Source: Paralvinella palmiformis
Lineage: Eukaryota; Annelida; Polychaeta; Terebellida; Alvinellidae
DNA length: 64,000 nt
Reading direction: 5' to 3'
Assembly (NCBI GenBank): GCA_025642065.1
Contig: JAODUP010000573.1
Location: 629,001 to 693,000 of the forward strand
Shown here: piece by piece, positions 15,101-28,500 of the stretch
Position numbering within the stretch: position 1 is the stretch's first letter
How the letters are laid out: each line of letters starts with the position of its first letter
Translations under genes and position numbers: made by a program
Notes under the pieces: model-generated
Databases searched by the model: none
What the model was told of the DNA's origin: nothing
The model's input: only the letters and a program-made list of their open reading frames with translations

Positions 15101-18100
15101 AGTATATATGGGTTGTCTGTTATAGTGTCAATGGGTTGTCTGTTATAGTGTCAATGGGTTGTTTGTTATAGTATCTATGGTTTGTTTGTTATAGTGTCTA
15201 TGGTTTGTTTGTTATAGTATATATGGGTTGTTTGTTATAGTGTCTATGGTTTGTTTGTTATAGTGTCTATGGTTTGTTTGTTATAGTGTCTATGGTTTGT
15301 TTGTTATAGTATATATGGGTTGTTTGTTATAGTGTCTATGGTTTGTTTGTTATAGTGTCTATGGTTTGTTTGTTATAGTGTCTATGGTTTGTTTGTTATA
15401 GTATATATGGGTTGTTTGTTATAGTGTCAATGGGTTGTTTGTTATAGTGTCATATGGTTTGTTTGTTATAGTGTCTATGGTTTGTTTGTTATAGTATATA
15501 TGGGTTGTTTGTTATAGTGTCAATGGGTTGTTTGTTATAGTGTCTATGGTTTGTTTGTTATAGTGTCTATGGTTTGTTTGTTATAGTATATATGGGTTGT
15601 CTGTTATAGTGTCAATGGGTTGTTTGTTATAGTGTCTATGGTTTGTTTGTTATAGTTTCAATGGGTTGTTTGTTATAGTGTCTATGGTTTGTTTGTTATA
15701 GTTCAATGGGTTGTTTGTTATAGTGTCAAGGGGTTTGTTTGTTATAGTTCAATGGGTTGTTTGTTATAGTGTCGGGGGTTTTGTTTGTTATAGTTCAAGG
15801 GGTTTGTTTGTTATAGTGTCAAGGGGTTTGTTTGTTATAGTTAATGGGTTGTTTGTTATAGTGTCAATGGGTTGTTTGTTATAGTGTCTAGGGGTTTGTT
15901 TGTTATAGTGTCTATGGTTTGTTTGTTATAGTGTCAATGGGTTGTTTGTTATAGTGTCTATGGTTTGTTTGTTATAGTATATATGGGTTGTCTGTTATAG
16001 TGTCAATGGGTTGTTTGTTATAGTGTCTATGGTTTGTTTGTTATAGTGTCAATGGGTTGTTTGTTATAGTGTCTATGGTTTGTTTGTTATAGTGTCTATG
16101 GGTTGTTTGTTATAGTGTCTATGGTTTGTTTGTTATAGTATATATGGGTTGTTTGTTATAGTGTCAATGGGTTTGTTTGTTATAGTGTCTATGGTTTGTT
16201 TGTTATAGTTTATGGGTTTGTTTGTTATAGTGTCAATGGGTTGTTTGTTATAGTGTCTATGGTTTGTTTGTTATAGTTCAATGGGTTGTTTGTTTTAGTG
16301 TCAGTGGGTTTGTTTGTTATAGTATATATGGGTTTGTTTGTTATATTGTCAATGGGTTTGTTTGTTATAGTGTCTATGGTTTTTTTTATAGTATATATGG
16401 GTTGTTTGTTATAGTGTCTATGGGTTTGTTTGTTATAGTGTCAATGGGTTGTTTGTTATAGTGTCAGTGGGTTTGTTTGTTATAGTGCCTATTGGTTGTT
16501 TGTTATTCTATAAATTACACATCTTAACACATTTTAGGCATAAACCAGTTACAGGATAACTAATATGCCTTTTATGGTGTTTGTGTCTATCATCATCCTC
16601 GATAACTGTGGATCACGTCAACAATATAATGATCAGCAGAGGCTCGTACCTTATGAACGAGTGATGCTGTTGAATCTAAAGTGATTGGTTGCCATTGGCT
16701 ATTGGTTGTCTCAGCTGTGATTAGCTTTAACATTATACCGCAAGCAAATGGATGGTCAGGATTAGTGACCCTGTCCTCATATCTAATGTGTATCCTCTGG
16801 ATAGAAATCTGCAACAGAGCAAAATATTCTGATCATCGTGAGCAAACTGAAATCTGCACTAAAGCAACTTTAAATTCTAATGATTGTCAAAATAAAACAC
16901 AACTCTAATTATTGGATGCAGATTTGAAAATGTAATTTACATTTATGTATCAAGATATTCCAGACAGTTCACCACTAACCTGTATATTGTTCATTATTGT
17001 GGCAATTAGTTTCTCCATGAATCCACGTTTGTCTCCTGCATCTGTAAAAGAAATTTGTAATCAAGTCTAATCTTATTACATTATTTCCTTTTCATTGTGT
17101 AATTATTCAGTATAAGTGTGGGGGCGAGAAGACACATTTACAGGATATTTCCCAAAGCACAAATACATTATTTGGGTAATATACAGCACTCTAGAGAATA
17201 GGTTAAATTAACAGTATATAGGTAAGAAATGATGAGTTACTTTATTAAACACACACACACCAAAAAACATATTAACAATGTCAAAATAAAATTCAACCAC
17301 AAATAATCATAATTAAAACAGCCCATAACAAAATTATATAAATAGAGAGCACATATTATAATAATACAATTATAGAACACATTATAATAATATAAACAGT
17401 TAATTATGATAGATACCAATGTTATATGTTAAGGAAAAATTATATAAATTATACGTTGTATGCTCTATGACTTAGGTGATGATGATGATGATGATTGATG
17501 TTTTATGACCACTTTTGTGCACAACATAGGCTAAATGGGCTAAGCGACCTCCAAAGGTAATGAGGCGAAGTCAAAGATGAAACAACCTTCAGATGTGCCC
17601 ACGCTGAGATTCGAACACGGGTGGTAGTGATCTGTGGTCCAACACGCTACTGCTAGACCAAAGACTTAGATAATAGCATACACATATATACATATAAAAA
17701 TGCCTATATACAGTCATATATATATATATATATATATATATACAGTCATACATACATACATATGTACATATATACTGCTTATGAATATCACATTCAAACT
17801 TGATCACTCTCCAAGAATATCTTAACAGCACCAATGTGTGTTTTTCTAAGCACCTCAACTTCAGATAATAATATTATATCTTTTATATCTTCTCAATAGA
17901 TAAGACCAGATGAAAAGAAATATTACTAAGCATATATTATACATTCTAGTTAATAAAAATAAACAGACTGCTAACTAATAACCAAATGATAACACCAGTA
18001 ACCTTTTTCTTGGTTTGTAAAGGTATCTAACTCTGCGAGTCTCCGTCTCTTTCTGGCATGTTGCAGTGCCCTCTCACGGTCAGGATCATACTTCCTGTCA

Positions 18101-20910
18101 GTAACAGGGCCAGCCAGGATGTAAACATCTTCAAGAACAGCGGTAACGGGACTACTGTAGATACTAGACCATGGTATCTGTAACTTGATCCTGCCTGGAA
18201 AGAAAGAATTTGAAAAATGATATCCAGAATATTTGTTTTAAGTACTTAGAGCAGTTGTACTAAGAGAATGACATCAGGTGGTCCTTATACATAGGTTGTC
18301 TACTGTAACAAGTGGTCATAGTAATAGGTTTTATTTTATATGAATAAAGTCAAATGTCAATTAAATTTAATGTAATTGGTCAGAGAAAAACATTATATAC
18401 AGTTATGTTAACAAAAGTTGAGATAATTTGTTATTTTTTACATGTATAATGTTAAACTTTGTGACCTAGTTACCATAAATCATCAGTTATAAAACAACAT
18501 TTACTGAGCTTTAATTTAGCAAATCATAATATCTAAATAAACGTCTTTAATGTTTATCATTGTATTTAAACCAACAATACATGTAGCCTTTGATTAATGT
18601 CATATATACATTATTTATTTAAGTAAAGCTTTATTTTTCTCATATCTTTGGCTTTAAGTCTGGGATTAGGACACAAGCCAATCTGGCCATAGCCAATGTG
18701 TGTGCTGAAGGTCAGAGATACAAATCTCAGCCATCACACTATAGGAGTTTTTCATCTAACAATCTATTCCAAATTTAATTAAAACTACTCCGTCTTGTAG
18801 AATTAATTACAGACCTTATATGAGATAGCCAGTCATGTACAATTGACACTATGGCTATTGTTATTATACTTGTGTAATATTTTAATATGAGTTGTCATTG
18901 AAAAGCTGTCATTACTTAAGTAAAAATGTGATTGTCAAATATGCTGCCATTACAATTAATGTCTAAGGACAATAAAATAGTTCTACATTAAAACTGAAAT
19001 AATAAAACACAAAATATTCATCCAATTATTTACTTATAACAAATGTACAAGAATCAGTTAGCCATTATAAACTACAAACCTCTATATTATTATTTATGTT
19101 ACACCTCATGTCACCTAACTTACTCTCCAATATTCTGTTTTTATATTTTGACTAAATTACATGAAATTAACATTTGAGAAATATGGCTAAACTTGATTAT
19201 CAGTACTTAAAATGATAGCCATTAATATGGTAATAAGTCTGATTAACTAGATGCTCATTAATCAAATGTGGGAGTTATAAACATTGCCAGTGGTGAGACG
19301 TACGGTGATAAGTGTGGCTGTTAAGATTACTTAATCAACATCATAGCAGCTGACAGCTGTCTCTGTCAAAGTAATGGTAAATAGAAGCTGTTGTTGATGA
19401 TTTGGTTTTATACAAAACGGTTGTGTAACAGCTGTAGGCATGACTGACTAATTGAGTAAGTTGTTTATTTAGCCTTAACTGTTGTCACACCTGAGACATA
19501 CCACGTACACAGCTACAAGATAGATTCAAACCTACAACTTGGAGGTTTACTGTGCAACTCTCTAACTGTTTTGCTATCATAACGCCCTAAATGGTTGTAG
19601 GAGGGAGATAGCTTAATCAGAATGTTCCATCACCTTATCCCTTTACAAGTCACAGCTGAACATGACAGGTGAGACATATATTATTATGACAGGTAAGAGA
19701 ATAACAAGACTAAAGATATATTATTATGACAGGTGAGAGAATAACAAGACTAAAGATATATTATTATGACAAGTAAAATTATAACACGACTAAAGAGATA
19801 TCATTATAACAGATTAACATGGCAAAAGATATATTATTATGACACGTGAGAGATTACTAAAATAGATAACACAGTGAAAGAAAGATTAACGTGATGAGTC
19901 AAAAACTAAGATGATAAAAGATATATTAACAAGATAAATAAGACAGTAATATAACAGCTAAGAGATTAATAAAACAGGTGAGAAAGTAAAATTATAGATG
20001 ACATATTAACAAGACAGGTAAACAATTAATATGACGGATGACATTATAAAAGATGTATTAACACAACAGATACTTAACGTAGATATGAATTAATAAAACC
20101 TAGTTGTTTATTTCCAGACTGATTCAATTATAGCACAGTAAGACCATATTTGGTCATGTCTCACTAATGTTGTCACTATCTGAATTAACTAATGTCACAA
20201 ATGGTTGTATACAATATATTCATTATCAACTTTTTAACTTTCACTATGCCACAATATTCAATGTGATTATAATCAACCGCACCGTGACGTGTATACTACT
20301 ACTATACTACTAGTATATTTCTGATTTGTACATATTTTTAGCCATTTATATGGTCTCGTTGAACAGAAGCCATTGCTACGTAGATTGAGGAACATCAGTG
20401 TAGCACTAGCAGATCAAATGAAGTCACTAAGTATTGTATGACATGGAGAGATTAATTGAAGCCACTATAAGTTTATTGTTTATCAATTGACTGGTATAAT
20501 CACACCACCACATTGCTGCAGTCATTTATAATGCACAGTGTTACCAAGTAGCCAATTACATGCAGGTGCCAGTTGACATCATAATTACAGTATTAGCCAT
20601 CTCCACCAATGACAGAACACCAATATTTGATCTCACCCACTAAGTGTATTTTAACTATATCAATGTGATTATCTGGTTATATATCAGACCATTGTAGTAT
20701 TAACAATAAAGATGATAAAGAGAAATTGCATCATAATTTGTAAGGACATATAACTAATATAGCTTTCTCATGATTTATCATCTGTTTGAACAGGTAAAAG
20801 CCCTGTTTAAAGGGGTATAACTTATTAAAGTATAACCCACAAAGGAGGATTTAACCAATTTACACACTGATAAAACCCAACTCTGGCATATAAGAATATG
20901 CAAATCGTGT

Positions 20911-20966
<56 letters not shown>

Positions 20967-22137
20967 GGGGGGTGAGAGAAAATTAATTTATTAAAGATAA
21001 TAACAATGTCAATAAGCTTACCTATATAACCAGACTTGACTTCTATTGGCTGATCTAACTCAAACTGAAAACCAACACAAAATATAAATCTTATATACTC
21101 TATAAAGGATTTAAATATTGGTTCATTAGCACTGAATATGAAGTGAATTTTAATATTTTGCTAAAGAAATTGCACTTTATAAAATCATCATCACAAGGAA
21201 CACTTGTTATCCTCTTTAAATATTACAGTTTTTATGATGAGTAATATAACACCATAAAAATGGTTTGAATAAAAAGTTTCAGTAATGATGATTCTTGGAA
21301 CAATTTTAGCTCAATTTCTTAAACAGAGGTTGTCTCCCGAATCAGGTTATAGTTGTTTTAACCTCAAAACCTCATTGCAGTTTTTTTAAATTTTGATGCC
21401 CAAAATTCTAACTTTAATATACTAACTCAGGTCACAAAAACTAACATCTGAAAGAAATCATTAAATGTAATACAAACAATTTGACCAGTTTAATTCTATC
21501 ATCATTTATTTGTTATAGTTTTCCCTTTCATGTTGTTTTTAGATTTAGCTCACAACATATAAATAACATATCATTGTGAGAAGACCCCCCCTTGTTAGAG
21601 ACACTAATTAGAATGTTGTTAATTACACATAGCTCTAGTGAATAACAACAGACTTGTGGAATGTGAAAGAATTGTATTCACGCATCACTGAGCGATAATA
21701 CAAGGTATTAAGGTTAAGCTAATTACCACATTAATCAGGTATATACTGAATGATACATAATGTCGTCACCACTTTTCTTTTTATAACAGAAACTTATAAA
21801 CATGTTATGTATTACATAAAATGTAACTCTTCTCTAAAAGATAATGATGATTGTCACTAAAGATTAGAAACAAAGTTGAACTATCACTGTGATGTACAGT
21901 GGATAATAGAATCCAGGACAAAACCCCACTCGAACAAAACCCCACTCACTAATACACATTTCGGACATAACCCCTCTTAAAATAATATTAATAAATGTTT
22001 TTTATTAGGCCTTTGGTGCTGTTGATTGATTGAATAATTAAATAATCATTTTATTATTACATACAACATTTATATAGCACTCCATAATATTGTACAACAT
22101 GTTCAAAAGTGCTTTACATGTAAAATAAAACTTAAAT

Positions 22138-22176
<39 letters not shown>

Positions 22177-22181
22177 TTGAA

Positions 22182-22245
<64 letters not shown>

Positions 22246-25200
22246 TTGAACTTCAATAACTATTTGACCTGCTTTACTGTAATAGTTGTGATTATCCCTT
22301 AGATCTAGAAGCCACTGTAATTGTGAATTGATCATGAAAGGATCATCCCTGACATCAGTAGTAGAAGGCTTCATGTAATTGCTAATGGTATCACATCCAC
22401 ATTATCCCTGACAGTAGCAGTGGTGGCTTCTTTTATAATTGGTACATGCATTCCAGCAACAGATCAAAAAGCCACTGCAATTATGAATTAGTCATGAAAG
22501 GATCATCCCTGTCATCAATAGTAGATGGATTTATTTCATTGCTAATGGCTAGAGCCTATGATACATGTAGTAGCTGTGGATGGCTTCTTTTATAATTTTA
22601 TATAAGGGCACTGGAAAATAGGAAATAATCATCATTCTCTGATAGCTCTCATTCACTGATATTAAATTACAAAGATAATAATAAGATATAATTTGATCAA
22701 CATGGAGATCATCACTAATCACAAGGGTGGTTTGAAGCTGAAACATGAGGGCTACATGTATACCAAGAAATATTTGAGGAAAACTGTCCGATGGGAGTGC
22801 TCCAACCGTACTGCTTTCAGCTGTAAGAGAGGCCTGACCACTGATGCTGAGGTAAATATGTTATGCACTGATGAACTTATATAGATATAATTTGATATTT
22901 GTTTTTTTGTCTTTCCTCAAAATTAAATTGATTGATAATCAAATTATATGGTCCTTATTTGAGCACAAACTAATGCTATGTTTCTCTTTATAATTTTAGA
23001 TGACCACTGTCACCAGTTTCACTCCACATAGCCATGAATCACAGGATCAGGCAATAGCAATCACAAAGCTATGTGCCTCGCTCAAAGAACATGCTGCAGG
23101 ATCACGTGGTACAGTCACACAACTGATAGCAGACCATACCACGGACACACCTGTCAACATACGCGCTGACCTGGGCAAACCAGAAACTATCAAGCATTCA
23201 CTTCGACGGGAACGCTCCAAACACATGCCGAAGAATCCAGCATCACTCCGCGAGCTCACACTAGATGGCGAATGGACCACTACCGTTGATGGAGATTCCT
23301 TCCTGGTATATAACAATGGTGCTGATTCTTCGGATAGGATATTAGTGTTCGGGACTCACCTTGGGCTTTGACGGTTGGCCAGTTCTGACTGCTGGTTCAT
23401 GGATGGAACGTTTGATGCCGCCCCATTACTATTCACACAACTATATGTGATCCGTGTACCAGTTGCGGAATCTGCAGTGACCTGCATATACGCCTTCCAA
23501 CCCAACAAACATCAGGAGACGTATGAAGAATTGTTCACAGCAATTCAAGATCGGTGCACCCAGCTTGGGTCCAACGTCGACCCCACAACTGTGACAAGCT
23601 GTGATGAACGCCATCCCGTCAACCTTCGGGCCACATGTACACATCCACGGATGTTTCTACCATCTCACACAGTCTACATGGCGGAAGGTCCAGAGTCTTG
23701 GGTTAGTACAACGTTACCGCCAGGAGGAGGATGTGAAGCTCTTCTGTGGGATGTTGGACGGCCTAGCTTTCTTGCCAGAAGATGACATAGCCGAGGGAGT
23801 GACTTATCCCTGGGAAAACATTCCAGATGGATTTGAGCCATTATTGCAATATTTTGACAACACATATATTTCAGGTTCCTATCGTCAAATACAGCCACTA
23901 TTCCCCCAATTCACATCTGACGCAAGCCACCCATGTTCGCACCATCTATATGGAATGTGCACACCATCACCCTTGAAGGCGGTTCCAGAACAAACAACAT
24001 ATGTGAGGGATGGAATAATGGATTTTCCAAGCTGGTAGGACACAGTCACTGTTGCGTGATGAGCGTGGTGAACCACCAGCCAAGCGTGTCCGCCGACAGA
24101 CCCGTCAGTTCCAGATTAACCTGCGAAACATGTGTGCTGGCCTAAAGTCAGTAGAAGTGACATTACGGGGCTTTCTACACTGTGTGAGATTGCCAAAGTG
24201 AAGCGTTGTTTCAGTTTCTGTTAGATGCACTTGATCTGTTTCACATTATATGTATTTTACTTTATTGATTTCAAATAAATTTCTAAAACATGACACATTG
24301 AGTTTTGTCATTAACAGTCTTCCATAAGCACAAATACGTCATAAAATTAAAATAATTTTATTGCCACATTGCCCTGTGTCATTCCTGTCGTGTCTGCATC
24401 AGCCGTTGTCCTTCAATTATTCTATAGTAAAATATACATTAGACTATGTGATTTATTTGGTAAATTCAGGTCTCTGATCTAAAGTACAAAATTCATAACG
24501 TATGCAATGTGGTGTGTGTGTGTGTGTATATATATATATATTTTTTATTTTTTATTTTTTAAGTGGGGTTTTGTCTGAGTGGGGTTTTGTCCGATGGGGT
24601 TTTGTCTGAGTGGGGTTATGTCCAGTAGGGTTTTGTCCGTTTACCGGATAATGATACCCGGTTATTAGTATGACCCCACAGGAGTATCATTAATACAAAC
24701 ACACTGAACAAAGAACTCAACTGAGTACATAGTCTTTGAAATGATGTGGCATTTGACGAGAACGCTTCGGACGTTGATCAGCTATTATGGTCTCTGTATT
24801 GGTCGATGCAGGCTCATTTACAACTGCAGGTTTTGTTTCTGTATTGATATCTGGGTCCGACCGGGGGGGGGGGTGGATGGGGCACAACCAGGAGAGCCAT
24901 ACGAGGTGGTTCAGATTCGATCACACATGGAGATTCTTCATCAACAGGGTCTGTATATGTCGGCTGGTAATACAGTGCATGATATTGGTTAACTTTGTAG
25001 CATTCTACTTGTTTTACCGCATAAAATATCCAACCAAAATTTCTCAAAATGAGTGAAACATTTGATATGCCAACTTGCACACTATTCCTGACATATTATA
25101 TATTGTGATATTAAGAAACGATGACCGTCAGTGTGAATTGAAAATCCAGCAAAATCTTAACTTTAGATTTAAAAAAGTGAAGGCTCTGGAAATGTATGAT

Positions 25201-25540
25201 AACAACTCCAGTTCTCGCACTGTTGGAGAGGCATTTGGTGTGAGCAAAGACCAAATACATAAACTCGTCAAGCGTAAGGCTGAAGTATTGGAGGAATAAA
25301 GTGGAAACGCACCCAGCCATAGCCGATGTATTCGCCGTAAGAATAACAATGACGAAATCAACGAACTGATATGGAGATGGTTTCAGGATGCCACTAGAAG
25401 ACGTGTGCAAGTCAGTGGGTCATTGATACAGCGTCAGGCCCTCAAATTTGCTGCTGATCTGAAGGTCGATTCATTTCGGGCTTCAAATGGCTGGCTACAG
25501 TCATTTCTAAAACGCAAAGGCATTGTAAATAGCATATATA

Positions 25541-25574
<34 letters not shown>

Positions 25575-28500
25575 CTATGTGTTGTTTAGTCACTGGAAGT
25601 TCCACCTTTTAATAAGTGCCTGGAGTTCAACCTGTCTGGAAATGCCAATATCCCTCTCAGTGATAATGTAAAGCTACTAGGTGTAAACATAGATAATAAA
25701 TTAAGCTTCAATGAACACATCACATTTATATGCAGAAGAACAGCCAAACATTTGAACGCCATGTCCAAACTACGAAAAGTACTTACACAAGAAAACAAGA
25801 TGCACATTTTAATTATTGCCCTTTTGTATGGCATAATTGTGGACCAGGAAAATAGAAAAGATTCAGGAACGGGGACTCAGATTTGTGTATAATAATTTTA
25901 TATCACCTTATTCAGAACTGTTGAGTAGGTCAGGTAAATGCTTATTATTTGTAGGGAGAATTCAAACCATTGCTATGGAAGCCTACAAAATCGTGAATAA
26001 GATAGGACACACCCTTCTTCATGAGACGGGCGGAAAGCAATCTAAGGGACAGGTACAGAGCTGTCCAACCAAACGTTAGAACCACTAAATATGGACTAAA
26101 TTCATTTAGCTATAATGGGACAAAAATATGGAATTCGCTACCAATTAATATTAAATTTGCAGCCACTTATGAACATTTTAAATATCTCATTTGCAATTGG
26201 GACGGCCCTGAATGTGCATGTGGAGCTTGTATGTTGTTTTATTGTTCGTACACTTGGTATACATGATTTATTGTATATTTGCCATTTATGTACATATCAA
26301 TATGTAAATGAAATGTCATTTTTACATGTAAATACTCACTACCTCATTATGTCATATCATGTCGGTTGACTAATGTTTATTGTTATTATATAATCCGACG
26401 TTAAATAAATTGTATCCATCCACCCAGTAAGATATAGAGCATAACTGCTTGCCAACAAACTTATGAATGCGACACCAAATCCCATCAAGAAATATGACCA
26501 GATAGTGGTCTCGGGCTCTAGATTTATTTCGATCACAATAGAGGTGTACAAGGTCCCCATCTCAAATATTATATGATGCGGTGGTAGTTTTCATTGGATA
26601 CTTGGCACGTTCGTTGTGTGAATGATTCATGGAACGTTGTTCATTCTGTTCAATAGCAAGCTGTCTGTCGGACAATGGTAATTCCGTGTTAGTAAATTGA
26701 TCTCTTTGTAACTTCATCTCTCTGGCTGACAGTCCACGACTGCGCATGCGTGAATTAAAGTGTGACCAGATGATCGAAAGCTGAAACTGTGTTATTGATC
26801 CACCTGTGGGATAATGTCATACAATTTCACCCTCCAATTCCTGAATAGCCTTTTCTGCAACAGGGTTTTTGTTGATGTTCTTCACACGTCCTATCTCAAC
26901 ACAAATATGATGTTCTCTGAGGAGGCTGTCATCAACTAATGGTACAAATTCAGGTGCCATCAGTGCACACAACAGCAAGAGGACCATCTAATGGATGGAG
27001 GTCCATACATAATTATATCACGGTCTGCTTCTCACTCTCTATAATCTGAGCCTTTGAATAAGATGTAATGGTTTCACGTACGAGGATGATTTGTGGCTCA
27101 TGACGTAGTACATCAGCCACAAAGGAAATACCAACAGCTGCTGGGGGATCCAAAGATAACTGTTCTGGTACGAATCGCGGTGAGGATCGTAAAGAAGCAC
27201 ATTGGTGACAGGATCCCGCAATACGCGATATTGCCTGATCCATATCAAGAGCATAAAGGTATCAGCTGACAACGCACTTTAGTTGATGAGAGGATGGATG
27301 ACTAAGTTTGAGATAAAGAGCCATAAGTAAGCCATCCAGGACTTGTCGTGGAACAATAATACATTCCCTGGATGAGGCTAAACTTTGTTCACGTCGTACA
27401 ATTAACAACCCTTCCTTTGCAATGGTAGCAACATTTATATATCGTTTTACATCACGGATTATGGTAACTTTGTTTGATGGTCTTGTCTCCTGGATTACAT
27501 GACGGCTGTGGCCGAGTCAGTACATCCTCCAGTTACATCCAGCTGACGGGGTACTACATCCTCCAGTACGATGCATATTTGCATTTCGACTACACTGCCT
27601 CTATCATGTTACGATCAACAATTTGACAAATTTGGCTTGCAATTCAAGCGCAAGCAAAACTTGAAAAATCGGAAGGGATGTTAGCTGTCACAAGATGAGT
27701 TGTACCTAAAATCGATGCTGTACCAAGATGTGCTACACAGCTTATTCGATTCTCTCCATAGTTTATTTATCTGTACACATAGCTTATTGTATGTCTGTAC
27801 ACATAGCTTATTGTATGTCTGTACACATAGCTTATTATATGCTGTACACATAGCTTATTAAATGTCTGTACACATGGTTTTGCTGTCAGCTTATAAATCG
27901 GAACATGGCTGATGATGATTGTAAATAGCTTAAAGTGTGACAATAATGTCTTACATAGCTTATTTATCTGTACAACATAGCTTATTGTATGTCTGTACAC
28001 ATAGTTATTGTATGTCTGTACACATAGCTTATTTATGTGTACACATAGCTCTTTATGTCTGTACACATATAGCTTATTGTATGTCTGTACACATAGCTTA
28101 TTGTATGTCTGTACACATAGCTTATTGTATGTCTGTACACATAGCTTATTGTATGTCTGTACACATATAGCTTATTGTATGTCTGTACACATAGCTTATT
28201 GTATGTCTGTACACATAGCTTATTATATGTCTGTACACATAGCTTATTGTATGTCTGTACACATAGCTTATTATATGTCTGTACACATGGCTTATTGTAT
28301 GCCTGTACACATGGCTTATTATATGTCTGTACACATGGCTTATTGTATGTCTGTACACATAGCTTATTGTATGTCTGTACACATATAGCTTATTGTATGT
28401 CTGTACACATATAGCTTATTGTATGTCTGTACACATAGCTTATTGTATGTCTGTACACATATAGCTTATTGTATGTCTGTACACATAGCTTATTGTATGT

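Larger units (their letters stand above)
21908..24645 (+). mobile_element. FLYWCH-type Mutator-like transposon (MULE), decayed
   Basis: The left end carries GGACAAAACCCCACTCGAA and further ACAAAACCCCACT and GGACATAACCCC units (21912-21975). The right end (24560-24640) carries five tandem inverted versions such as AGTGGGGTTTTGTC. GGATAAT occurs just outside both ends (21901-21907 and 24646-24652), consistent with a 7-of-9-base Mutator-type target duplication. The transposase pseudogene between them is on the plus strand. Confidence 0.8.

Noticed and set aside
13930..16510. Evenly spaced repeats that could suggest a CRISPR array
   Set aside because: Units are contiguous tandem copies with no unique spacers, and the sequence is clearly from an animal genome.
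22702..24190. MULE transposase considered as a domesticated host gene
   Set aside because: In-frame stop, at least three frame changes, and an internal deletion between LVGH and the C-terminal block make it a dead transposon gene.
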